NCBI RefSeq assembly: GCF_026283965.1
Contig: NZ_JAPDPD010000023.1
Span: forward strand, 1 to 64,000
Source: Dyella subtropica
Lineage (GTDB): Bacteria; Pseudomonadota; Gammaproteobacteria; Xanthomonadales; Rhodanobacteraceae
Length of the DNA stretch: 64,000 bases
Direction: 5' to 3'
Below the pieces are notes generated by a model. That model had not been told where the DNA came from and made no database searches. It was given only the letters and a program-made list of their open reading frames with translations. This document shows positions 26,932-34,859 of this stretch, piece after piece. The translations under genes and the position numbers were made by a program. The number at the start of each line of letters is the position of its first letter. The stretch's first letter is position 1.

Positions 26932-27462
26932 TCAATAGCGCGGCACGCCTTCCACGTGACACTGCTTCACCCACTTGTCGGCGGTGGTGGCGGCGGCATC
27001 GTCGCCAGCATGCAGGCGCAGTTCCGCGATGGTCTTCCAGTTGCGCGCGCAGAGCGCCCCCAGACGCGGACCGAGTTCCCAGGACTTGCGCGCCAGCTTC
27101 TCCGCGTTCGCATAGTCCTTGAGGTGGATTGCCAATTCGGCGCGCTCCTGCAGCAGGTCAGGCGAGTTTGGGCTCAACGTCAGCGCCTGGTCGAGCTTGG
27201 CGGCGGCCGCATCATATTGACCGGTGCGTAGATCGGTCTGCGCCGCATCCTGCAGCGATGCCACGCCCGGATCGCGCAACGGGTGCACGTCGATCACCGA
27301 TTTCTCTTTGTCGCCCGCCGCCTGGATGGACGCGAGCATGTCGTTGTCCGAACGCGTTGGGCGCGTGGCTTGCGAAGGTGCGCTGGGTTGGGTGCAGGCG
27401 GTGAGCGCAAGGGCGACCAGTACAGCGGAGAGAACGGGACGGCGGGCAAAGCGGTACGACAT
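26932..27462 (-). CDS. TPR-containing lipoprotein
   Basis: A 176-residue lipoprotein. The lipobox is LTAC, in VLVALALTACTQ, with the acylated Cys near residue 23. One or two TPR-like helices follow (LRTGQYDAAAAKLDQALTLSPNSPDLL; KDYANAEKLARKSWELGP), and two further cysteines lie near the C terminus. The ATG at 27462 begins two bases after the mrcB stop codon, so translation is probably coupled. Such placement suggests an accessory role for PBP1B, but this is inference; it does not look like LpoB by sequence. Confidence 0.8.
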   Translation of the reverse strand: MSYRFARRPVLSAVLVALALTACTQPSAPSQATRPTRSDNDMLASIQAAGDKEKSVIDVHPLRDPGVASLQDAAQTDLRTGQYDAAAAKLDQALTLSPNSPDLLQERAELAIHLKDYANAEKLARKSWELGPRLGALCARNWKTIAELRLHAGDDAAATTADKWVKQCHVEGVPRY

Positions 27463-27464
27463 GA

Positions 27465-29783
27465 TCAATCTCGGATAGGTGCGGTAGAGGCCGGCGCTGG
27501 CGCGCTGTCGCCGAACCAGTTTTGTACACGCTGCCAGAAGCAGCCTTCAGCATCCTGCGCAAGGGTACCGGCAACTATCGGCAATTGGCGCGCGCCTTCG
27601 CAAGATGGGTCGGTGCGCTTGCCAGTGGCTGGGCTGATCCAGGCCAGTTCCAACCCTTCGCCCGGCGCAGCGGACAGCGGACGCGTCGGCAGCTTGCGGA
27701 ACGTTTCCTGCCACGCGCGCAAACTACCGGTGGCGCCGTAGAGGCCGCTCGGCTTGTTGTCGTCGCGGCCCATCCAGAACACCGCCAGATGGTCGCCGGT
27801 GAAGCCGGCGAACCAGCTGTCGCGCATATCGTTACTGGTACCGGTCTTGCCGGCGACATTGAGATTGCCGAGGGTCTTGCCGATCGCCGCCGCCGTACCC
27901 GAACGCACCACCTGCTGCATCGCCCACGTCACCTGCCGCACAGCGAGCTGATACTCGCCATTGCCAGTCTTCACTTCATAACGCTTGATGGTTTTACCCT
28001 TGTCGTCGACCACGCCGCGAACCGCTACCAGGGGCAGCGCATGGCCATCAGCGGCGATGTACTGGTACAGCTGCGCCACCTGCAGCGGCGCCAGTCCCTG
28101 GGCACCGAGCAGCAGCGATGGGCTGGGATTGATGTCGGTCAGCCCGAAGGATTCCAGGAAGGACTTGATCCTCGGCACGCCCACTTCGAGACCGAGGTGG
28201 ATGGTCGCCAGGTTCCAGGAGTGCACCAGCGCATCGACCATCGGCACCTGGCCGTGCACGTCGCCCTCGTCGTTCTTCGGCGTCCACTGCGTGCCATCGG
28301 GCTGACGCATGCTGACCGGCGTGTCGTCCACCGGTGTGCCCAGGTTCCAACGCTCGGGCTGCGCCAACGCCACCAGGTAAACCAGCGGCTTGATCAATGA
28401 GCCGATCGAGCGGCGCGCATCCATCGCGCGGTTGAAACCCTGGTCGCCCGGGTCCTTGCTGCCGACCACGGCAAGCACGCTGCCGGTCTGCACGTCGGTG
28501 ACCACGGCGGCCGCCTGCGCTGCATCGCCACGCTTGCCCAGAGCCTTCATGGCGGTGGTGATGCCCTCCTCGGCATACAACTGCGCGGCCGGATCGAGCG
28601 TGGTGAAGACGCTGAGGTTGCCGGCGCTGAGCGTCGCATCGTCGAAGTCGTTGATGATCTGCGCACGCACCAGCTGCATGAAGGCCGGGAACCGGTTGTG
28701 CGGCAGCTGACCGTTGCTGACGATGCCCAGCGGCGTCGCTGCCGCGGTCTTGGCATCCGCCGCACTGATCAGACCGGTGCTGGCGAACTGATCGAGCACC
28801 AGGTTACGGCGCGACAGCGCGCGGTCCGGATAGCGGCGCGGGTCGTAATAGCTCGGCCCCTTCACCATGCCGATCAGCAAGGCCATTTCCTGCGGACGCA
28901 GGTCTTCCATGCGCCGGCCGAAATAGAACTCCGATGCCGCGGCAAAACCATGCACGGCCTGGCTGCCCTGCTGGCCGAGGAACACCTGGTTGACGTAGGC
29001 CTCGAGAATGCGACCCTTGTCGTAGTGCGCCTCGATCAGGATCGACATCAGCGCTTCGTTGAATTTGCGCGTGTAGTTCTGATCGCGATCCAGGAACAGG
29101 TTGCGCACCAGCTGCTGGGTCAGGGTGGAGCCGCCCTGCACGGTGTGGCCCGCACGCAGGTTGGCGAACGAGGCGCGCATGATGGCGAGGAAATCGATGC
29201 CGATGTGATGCTTGAAGTCGCGGTCTTCCACCGACTGCAAACCGGCGATGAGCAGCGGCGGCACGTCGGCCAGGCGCACGATGCGGCGCTCTTCCTGCTG
29301 CGCGCCATACAAGGTGGCGATACGTGCCGGGTCCAGGTGCGCCCCCTTGACGGCCTTGTCGCTGGCGACATCCTTTACCGCCGTCACCTGCCCCTTGGCC
29401 AGCGACACGCGGACGCGCTTGGGCAGCTCGCCGCCATCCGGGCCGGCATAGCCGCGCGAGGAGATGACGTAGTTGGAGCCGTCCTTCGCCCAGCTGCCAG
29501 CGACCTGGCCACGGCCGTCGTTGCTGTAGCCGGAAAACGTCAGCTCCAGTTCCAGCGCAGCCGGGGTCATCGGCTGGCCCGGCTCCAGGGCCAGCGGGCG
29601 GGCGTAGATACGCGTGGGCACCGCGAAGACCAGGTCGTTGAAGCGATCCTGCACCCGCTTGTTCAGCACCAGCGTGTACGGCAACACGAAACCGAACAAC
29701 AGCCCCATGCAGATCCAGAACGGAATGCGCACCCAGGGCCAGGCGGCGCTTGCGATAGAGCGGAGTCGGGTCAAAAAGGCCAA
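27465..29783 (-). CDS. mrcB: Penicillin-binding protein 1B
   Basis: Bifunctional peptidoglycan synthase of 772 residues. There is a short cytoplasmic tail and one transmembrane helix (about 20-40), then a UB2H-like region. The GT51 glycosyltransferase follows, with SVEDRDFKHHIGID (catalytic Glu near 187) and QGGSTLTQQLVRNLFLD. The transpeptidase has SLIKP (SxxK), a SWN triad and KTGTS. The apparent start is TTG with only a weak ribosome binding site. The downstream lipoprotein gene follows at once. The UB2H region and length distinguish it from PBP1A. Confidence 0.95.
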   Translation of the reverse strand: MAFLTRLRSIASAAWPWVRIPFWICMGLLFGFVLPYTLVLNKRVQDRFNDLVFAVPTRIYARPLALEPGQPMTPAALELELTFSGYSNDGRGQVAGSWAKDGSNYVISSRGYAGPDGGELPKRVRVSLAKGQVTAVKDVASDKAVKGAHLDPARIATLYGAQQEERRIVRLADVPPLLIAGLQSVEDRDFKHHIGIDFLAIMRASFANLRAGHTVQGGSTLTQQLVRNLFLDRDQNYTRKFNEALMSILIEAHYDKGRILEAYVNQVFLGQQGSQAVHGFAAASEFYFGRRMEDLRPQEMALLIGMVKGPSYYDPRRYPDRALSRRNLVLDQFASTGLISAADAKTAAATPLGIVSNGQLPHNRFPAFMQLVRAQIINDFDDATLSAGNLSVFTTLDPAAQLYAEEGITTAMKALGKRGDAAQAAAVVTDVQTGSVLAVVGSKDPGDQGFNRAMDARRSIGSLIKPLVYLVALAQPERWNLGTPVDDTPVSMRQPDGTQWTPKNDEGDVHGQVPMVDALVHSWNLATIHLGLEVGVPRIKSFLESFGLTDINPSPSLLLGAQGLAPLQVAQLYQYIAADGHALPLVAVRGVVDDKGKTIKRYEVKTGNGEYQLAVRQVTWAMQQVVRSGTAAAIGKTLGNLNVAGKTGTSNDMRDSWFAGFTGDHLAVFWMGRDDNKPSGLYGATGSLRAWQETFRKLPTRPLSAAPGEGLELAWISPATGKRTDPSCEGARQLPIVAGTLAQDAEGCFWQRVQNWFGDSAPAPASTAPIRD

Positions 29784-29905
29784 CGGGGAGGAATCCTGGG
29801 CGATAAGGCAGCGATCATAGGGCCTGCTTCCCGGCGGGCATATGAATGCGGGCCATTATTTGGGGCGGAAATGGGGCGACCAGGCAGCGATTTGGTGGAA
29901 TTTAC

Positions 29906-30748
29906 TCAGTTTTTGCCCATGCCCCAGCACGCCGCATCCGGCCGGAACGGGCGTGGCGATACACCCAACACCCGCTGCAAGTCACCGTTGTCGGCGATCA
30001 GGTCGCCTTCCAGCCGGCTGAGCGGGCCGCGCAGACGCGGCACGCCATGTCGCCCCAGACGAAGCAGCCAGGCCGGCAAGGGGATAGGCAGCGTCGCCAT
30101 CGGCAGGCTCCGGCGCACGCGCGCAAACATCTCGCCCGCCGGCAATCGCTCGCCGCCACCGATGGGGAGAATCCTGCCCGATGCATCCGGCGTGACAAGC
30201 GCCGTCAACACTGCTTGCGCGATGTCGTCGGCATGGACCGGTTGGCGCATGCCACTGCCAGCCGGCAACGGGAATACGTGAGTGCGACTTGCCCGCCGTG
30301 CGATCGGCGTCAGGCTCTTGTCGAGTCCGGCGCCGTAAACCAGGGTGGGTCGAAAGACCGTCCAGGCATAGCCACGACGCTCGCATGCTGCCGCCAGGGC
30401 GGCTTCGCCGTCGCGCAGGTGCTGCGAGATCGCGCGTTCGGCGGGCACTTCGGAGTTCCGCTTGGTCTCGGCGCTCATGGAACTGGTGGCAATCACACGC
30501 GGCGAGCCGTCGATCTCGGTCTGGGCGAGCCAGTCGGCAAGCCCCTGTAACGGTCCGAAACTGATAATTGCTGAAAGCGGCCCAAGCGAAGGAACGCTAT
30601 GCGGCAGATTGCCTTGCAGCCAAGTCACGCCATCCTGCGCGGGCCGCACATGGCGGCTGAGCGCAAACACGGTATCGCCTCGCGCGCGCAGGCGCGGCAG
30701 CAGGAAATAGCCGATCTGGCTGCTGGCGCCGAAGACAAGAACGTTCAT
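29906..30748 (-). CDS. NAD(P)-dependent SDR/epimerase-like protein
   Basis: A 280-residue Rossmann-fold protein. The N terminus MNVLVFGASSQIGYFLLPRL carries the GxxxxxG nucleotide-binding pattern of atypical extended SDRs, and RPTLVYGAG is the usual epimerase segment. The classical YxxxK catalytic pair is not obvious, so catalytic activity is uncertain. It lies 14 bases downstream of the membrane TPR gene on the same strand. Confidence 0.85.
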   Translation of the reverse strand: MNVLVFGASSQIGYFLLPRLRARGDTVFALSRHVRPAQDGVTWLQGNLPHSVPSLGPLSAIISFGPLQGLADWLAQTEIDGSPRVIATSSMSAETKRNSEVPAERAISQHLRDGEAALAAACERRGYAWTVFRPTLVYGAGLDKSLTPIARRASRTHVFPLPAGSGMRQPVHADDIAQAVLTALVTPDASGRILPIGGGERLPAGEMFARVRRSLPMATLPIPLPAWLLRLGRHGVPRLRGPLSRLEGDLIADNGDLQRVLGVSPRPFRPDAACWGMGKN

Positions 30749-30762
30749 GACGACATCCCGAC

Positions 30763-32472
30763 TCAGCCGCCGGCCTGGAGGCGGGCAGCAATCGTGGAGA
30801 GGCGCGGATTATCGGGGGACAGCTTGCGGGCGCGATCCAGGGCTTGCGCCGCACCCGCACGATCGCCGCGAGCCAGCTGCTGCTCGGCCTGATCCATCCA
30901 CGCGCCGGCCAGACGCTGGCGTAGTTCCGCTTGCCCGGCTTCGCCCGGTGCGAGATCGCTCAGGTCGGACAGACGCTCCCCCGCTTGAGCGAGGTTGCCG
31001 TTGGCCAGCGCCTGATTGAATTGGCGGGCCACCTGTGAAGGCAGGTCCTGCAGTCCACGGCGCGCAACCTCGTTGTTGCCGTCGATCGCCAGCGCGCCGC
31101 GATACAGGTCATACGCGCTTTCGCCCGGCGGCAACATGATGTCGCCGCGATGCGCCGCAGCGTCCGCACGCTGGATCAGCCGAGCGAGCTCGGCGCTCTG
31201 TTGCGGCGTCAGTGTCTCCGGGGTTGCCTCGGCCACCGGCGCTTCGCCTGCCGGGGTGCGCTTGCCCGCCTCCGCGTGCTTGCTTACGTCGGCGAGATGC
31301 GCGCGTGCCGCCACCAGTTCAGCCGATTTGGGCGCCAACTCACCGGCCTGGTCGAGCAGCTGGCCGGCCTGCGCGTTGTCCCCGCTATCCAGCGCCGCAT
31401 TGGACTGCACGATCAACGCCTGCGCCACCTGCCCCAGCCCGGCTTTCGCTTCGGCGTTGTCGGGGTCGATGGCGAGTGCCGCCTTGAAGTGGGCGAGCGC
31501 CGTGTCGTCGCCGGCCCCGGCCATATGGCCGGCGCGCAACGCGTCCTGACCTTTCTTGAGTGCATCGGCCAACTCGCCGTCGTTGGCTTTTCGATCCTGT
31601 ACCAGCGCGGCGCGCAACGAAGGCAGCTCGCCGTAGTTCGGCAACAAAGCCGCAAGGCGATCGACGCTGGCGCTTGCCGCGGCGCGATCACCCCCTTCAA
31701 TGGCCTTGCGCGCCTGGGCGGCCAGCGCGTCGCCCACCTTGTCCAGGCCGTGCGTCGCCACGGCATTGCCGGGATCGGCCGCCAGCACGCGCTTATATAG
31801 ATTGCCGGCTTCTTCCGGCTTGCCGTCAGCCATGGCCTGCTGCGCCTGGTCGACTAGCGCACCCGTTTGTACGCTGGCGCCGCGTGCCTTGCCGATGAGC
31901 TGGGCAAGGCGATCCACATCGCTACCGCCGCCGAGCAATTCGCGGGCGGTATTCATGGCTTGCTCGGCCTGGTCGAGCTGGCCGGCGGCAAGCGCCGCGT
32001 CGGCGTGCGCCACTTCAGCCAGACCCACCTTGCGCAGGCCGTCGCGGGCGCGATCGTTGTCCGGCTCCAGCGCCCGCGCGGCCTCGAACAGTTCGCGCGC
32101 ACTGCTGCCGTCCGTGCCTTCCAGGCGTCCATTCTGCAAAGCCTGTTCGGCGCGGCCGAGCACATCATTGAGTTCGGTATTGGGTACCAGGCCGCGCAGG
32201 CGGTCCTGCTGCAGCCAGAACGTAACGCCAAGACCGAGCACCAGCAGCAGGAGCAGCGGCCACAGCCAGCCACGCTTGCTGGAGGACCGACGCGAGCGCG
32301 GCGCAGTCGGCGGCACCGGACGGCGGCGCTCGGGGTCCAAGGTGACCTTGGGCAGTTCGTCATTCGGGCTCGACGGCGCAGGCACCGGCTCGTCCAGACG
32401 ATCGATATCGCCCAGAGTCGGTTCCATGCGCCCTTGTGGGCCTTGTTCGTGCTGGTCTTTGCGTCCGTTCAT
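30763..32472 (-). CDS. Membrane-anchored TPR-rich protein
   Basis: A 569-residue protein. The N-terminal 65 residues are charged and Pro/Arg-rich (probably cytoplasmic), followed by one transmembrane helix (about 68-86, LLLLLVLGLGVTFWL). The periplasmic part has many TPR-like helix pairs in which A-L-D-N/A-A-x-G patterns recur (for example LAAGQLDQAEQAMN and ALDSGDNAQAGQLLDQAG). The topology suggests a scaffold. It sits between relA and an SDR gene, upstream of mrcB. I do not recognise an orthologue of known function. Confidence 0.75.
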   Translation of the reverse strand: MNGRKDQHEQGPQGRMEPTLGDIDRLDEPVPAPSSPNDELPKVTLDPERRRPVPPTAPRSRRSSSKRGWLWPLLLLLVLGLGVTFWLQQDRLRGLVPNTELNDVLGRAEQALQNGRLEGTDGSSARELFEAARALEPDNDRARDGLRKVGLAEVAHADAALAAGQLDQAEQAMNTARELLGGGSDVDRLAQLIGKARGASVQTGALVDQAQQAMADGKPEEAGNLYKRVLAADPGNAVATHGLDKVGDALAAQARKAIEGGDRAAASASVDRLAALLPNYGELPSLRAALVQDRKANDGELADALKKGQDALRAGHMAGAGDDTALAHFKAALAIDPDNAEAKAGLGQVAQALIVQSNAALDSGDNAQAGQLLDQAGELAPKSAELVAARAHLADVSKHAEAGKRTPAGEAPVAEATPETLTPQQSAELARLIQRADAAAHRGDIMLPPGESAYDLYRGALAIDGNNEVARRGLQDLPSQVARQFNQALANGNLAQAGERLSDLSDLAPGEAGQAELRQRLAGAWMDQAEQQLARGDRAGAAQALDRARKLSPDNPRLSTIAARLQAGG

Positions 32473-32546
32473 GGTCTACACAATGGCCTCAACCGAGGCA
32501 GCTTAGCATCGCACCGCAGCCGCCCCCGCCTCGAAAAGACCTGCGT

Positions 32547-34715
32547 TCAGCTGCCGCTGACGCGCCTGGCTTCCACCACGTTGGGCAACGCCACCAAGCG
32601 TCCCAGCAGAGTGGACAGCTGTTCGTAATCGCGCACGCGAAGAGTGAAGCGCATCTCCACCTCGCCGGTACGGGTGAATACCCGGCTGGACGAGGCAATG
32701 ATGTGCGTGCCCGAGTTGCTGATGACGCTGGTGACGTCCTTCTGCAAGCCCTTACGGTCGTAACCGTGCAGCTCGACGTCCACCTCGTAGGCTTGCGCGG
32801 CGGCCTTGCCCCACTCCACCTCGATCACGCGATCCGGATCGCGCTTGGCCAGTCGCGCCAGGCTGGTGCAGTCGGCGCGATGTACCGACACCCCGCGGCC
32901 GCGCGTCACGAAACCCCGCACGACATCGCCGGGCAACGGTTGGCAGCAGCGCGCCAGCGTGGTCAGCAGGTTGCCTACGCCCTCGATGCTCAGCGCGCTG
33001 TGGTCCAGCGTGGTGTGACGCGACGCCACCGGCAGCGCCGACTGCGTCATATCGGTCAGCGGCGCTTCCGTTTCTTGCAGCGCGCGTGCGATCTGGCCCG
33101 GGGTGATTTCACCCAGGGCCAGCGACACCAGCACGTCATCCAGCTGTTTGACGTGGAAATGCGCAGGCAGCTTGCCGATGTCGGCGGACGGCAGGGCGAG
33201 ACGCCTGAGTTCGCGCTCGAACATCGTGCGCCCCGCGGCGAGGTTGGCATCGTGCGCGCTGCGGCGGAACCAGTTGCGTACCTTCTCCCTGGCGCGCGAG
33301 GTATGGAGGTAGCCGTGGTGCGCCGAAAGCCAGTCGCGGCTCGGCTCGGCCGTCTTGGCGGTGAGTATCTCGATACGGTCGCCGCTGTGCGGCTGGAACG
33401 TCAGCGGCACGATGCGGCCGTTGACCTTGGCGCCGCGGCAACGGTGCCCCACCTCAGTGTGCACATGATAGGCAAAGTCGAGCACAGTGGCGCCGCGCGG
33501 CAGGTCCACCACCTCACCCTTGGGGGTGAGCACGTAGACGCGGTCTTCCATCAGCTCGGTGTGCAGCTCGGCGGCGAGATCGCCCTCGCTGCCTTCCGTC
33601 TTGGGTTCGAGCAAGCGCCGCATCCAGGCGATCTTGGCTTCGAACTCACTGTCGCCGCTGCCGCCTTCCTTGTAGCGCCAGTGCGCGGCCACGCCCAATT
33701 CGTTGATGCGATGCATCTCGTGGGTGCGGATCTGCACTTCCAGCGTCTTGCCGTGCGGGCCAATCACCGCGGTGTGCAGCGAGCGGTAGTCGTTGCCCTT
33801 GGGGCGCGCAATGTAGTCGTCGAACTCGCCCGGCAGATGCGGCCACAGCGAGTGCACCACACCGAGTGCGCCGTAGCAGTCGCCTACGCTGTCCACCAGT
33901 ACGCGTATCGCGCGGATGTCGTACAGGTCGGAGAACTCCAGCTCCTTGCGCTGCATCTTTTTCCAGATGGAATAGATGTGCTTGGGCCGGCCGGCCAGGT
34001 CGGCGCGGATGCCGGCGGCGTCCAGCGAACGCTTCAGTTCGGCCAGCGACTCGCGGATGAACACCTCGCGGTCGGTACGGCGCTCGTCGAGCAGGCGGGC
34101 GATGCGGCGATAGGTGTCCGGCTGCAAGTAGCGGAAGGCCAGGTCTTCCAGCTCCCACTTCAACTGCCAGATACCGAGACGGTTGGCGAGCGGCGCATGA
34201 ATGTCGCGGGTCAGCCGCGCCACTTCCTGACGCTCGGACTCCGCCAACGCGCTGGCGGTGCGCATACGCGCCAGCTGCCGCGCCAATAGAATGAACACCA
34301 CGCGCAGATCGCGAATGATCGCCAGCAGCAGGCGGCGCAAACCTTCCGCGCCGCTTTCCGGAGCTTGCTGCGCGTGCAGCGCCCAGACTTTTTCAGCTGC
34401 CAGCTGGCCGGACACCAGGCGCTGCAACTCCGTCGGCATATGCGATTCACGCTCGGACCACAGCGCCGGATCGACGCGCGCCAGTTCGAACCACAAGGCA
34501 GCGGCTTGGGTCTGCGCATCGCAACCGAGCATGCCCAGCAAGTCGAGTACATCCGCGCACTCCGCCTCGTGCACCGAACGCTGCGCACAAGCCTCCAGAG
34601 CCTGGGCGAGCAGCGGCGACACCGTGCCCGCGCGGCTGTGCCACAGGGCCAAGCTGGATTCAGTAGTGGGGGCGGGTTGAACCACGAAGGCTTCCATCCT
34701 CAACAATGCAGTCAT
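32547..34715 (-). CDS. relA: GTP pyrophosphokinase RelA
   Basis: Ribosome-associated (p)ppGpp synthetase of the stringent response. About 722 residues: a degenerate N-terminal hydrolase domain without the HD pair, then the synthetase domain, TGS (PKGEVVDLPRGATVLDFAYHVH), a zinc-finger-like segment and a C-terminal ACT domain. The synthetase motif EFDDYIARPKGNDYRSLHTAV carries the acidic EFDD of monofunctional RelA rather than the RFKD of SpoT. The ATG at 34715 is chosen; an upstream start would lie inside the REP element. Confidence 0.95.
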   Translation of the reverse strand: MTALLRMEAFVVQPAPTTESSLALWHSRAGTVSPLLAQALEACAQRSVHEAECADVLDLLGMLGCDAQTQAAALWFELARVDPALWSERESHMPTELQRLVSGQLAAEKVWALHAQQAPESGAEGLRRLLLAIIRDLRVVFILLARQLARMRTASALAESERQEVARLTRDIHAPLANRLGIWQLKWELEDLAFRYLQPDTYRRIARLLDERRTDREVFIRESLAELKRSLDAAGIRADLAGRPKHIYSIWKKMQRKELEFSDLYDIRAIRVLVDSVGDCYGALGVVHSLWPHLPGEFDDYIARPKGNDYRSLHTAVIGPHGKTLEVQIRTHEMHRINELGVAAHWRYKEGGSGDSEFEAKIAWMRRLLEPKTEGSEGDLAAELHTELMEDRVYVLTPKGEVVDLPRGATVLDFAYHVHTEVGHRCRGAKVNGRIVPLTFQPHSGDRIEILTAKTAEPSRDWLSAHHGYLHTSRAREKVRNWFRRSAHDANLAAGRTMFERELRRLALPSADIGKLPAHFHVKQLDDVLVSLALGEITPGQIARALQETEAPLTDMTQSALPVASRHTTLDHSALSIEGVGNLLTTLARCCQPLPGDVVRGFVTRGRGVSVHRADCTSLARLAKRDPDRVIEVEWGKAAAQAYEVDVELHGYDRKGLQKDVTSVISNSGTHIIASSSRVFTRTGEVEMRFTLRVRDYEQLSTLLGRLVALPNVVEARRVSGS

Positions 34716-34747
34716 TCTAGTACCGCGAAGGGTGCCGCTCGCGCTGT

Positions 34748-34859
34748 TGTAGGAGCGCACCCTGTGCGCGAAAGCTCCGCGAAGCGGAGCCTGTTTTGTT
34801 CTGCGCCGGGTAAAACGCGGCCCTTGCGGGCCGCATCGCGCACAGGGTGCGCTCCTACA
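34748..34859. repeat. Paired REP element with two inner hairpins
   Basis: A perfect 24 bp inverted repeat (34748-34771 and 34836-34859, core taggagcgcaccctgtgcgc) encloses two perfect hairpins: gctccgc-gaa-gcggagc (34774-34790) and gcggccc-ttgc-gggccgc (34817-34834). The unit resembles the GTAGGAGCG REP type of pseudomonads. The right arm contains the hrpA stop codon. A solo copy lies at 11156-11180. No REP-associated transposase (RAYT) is in the window. Confidence 0.85.
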
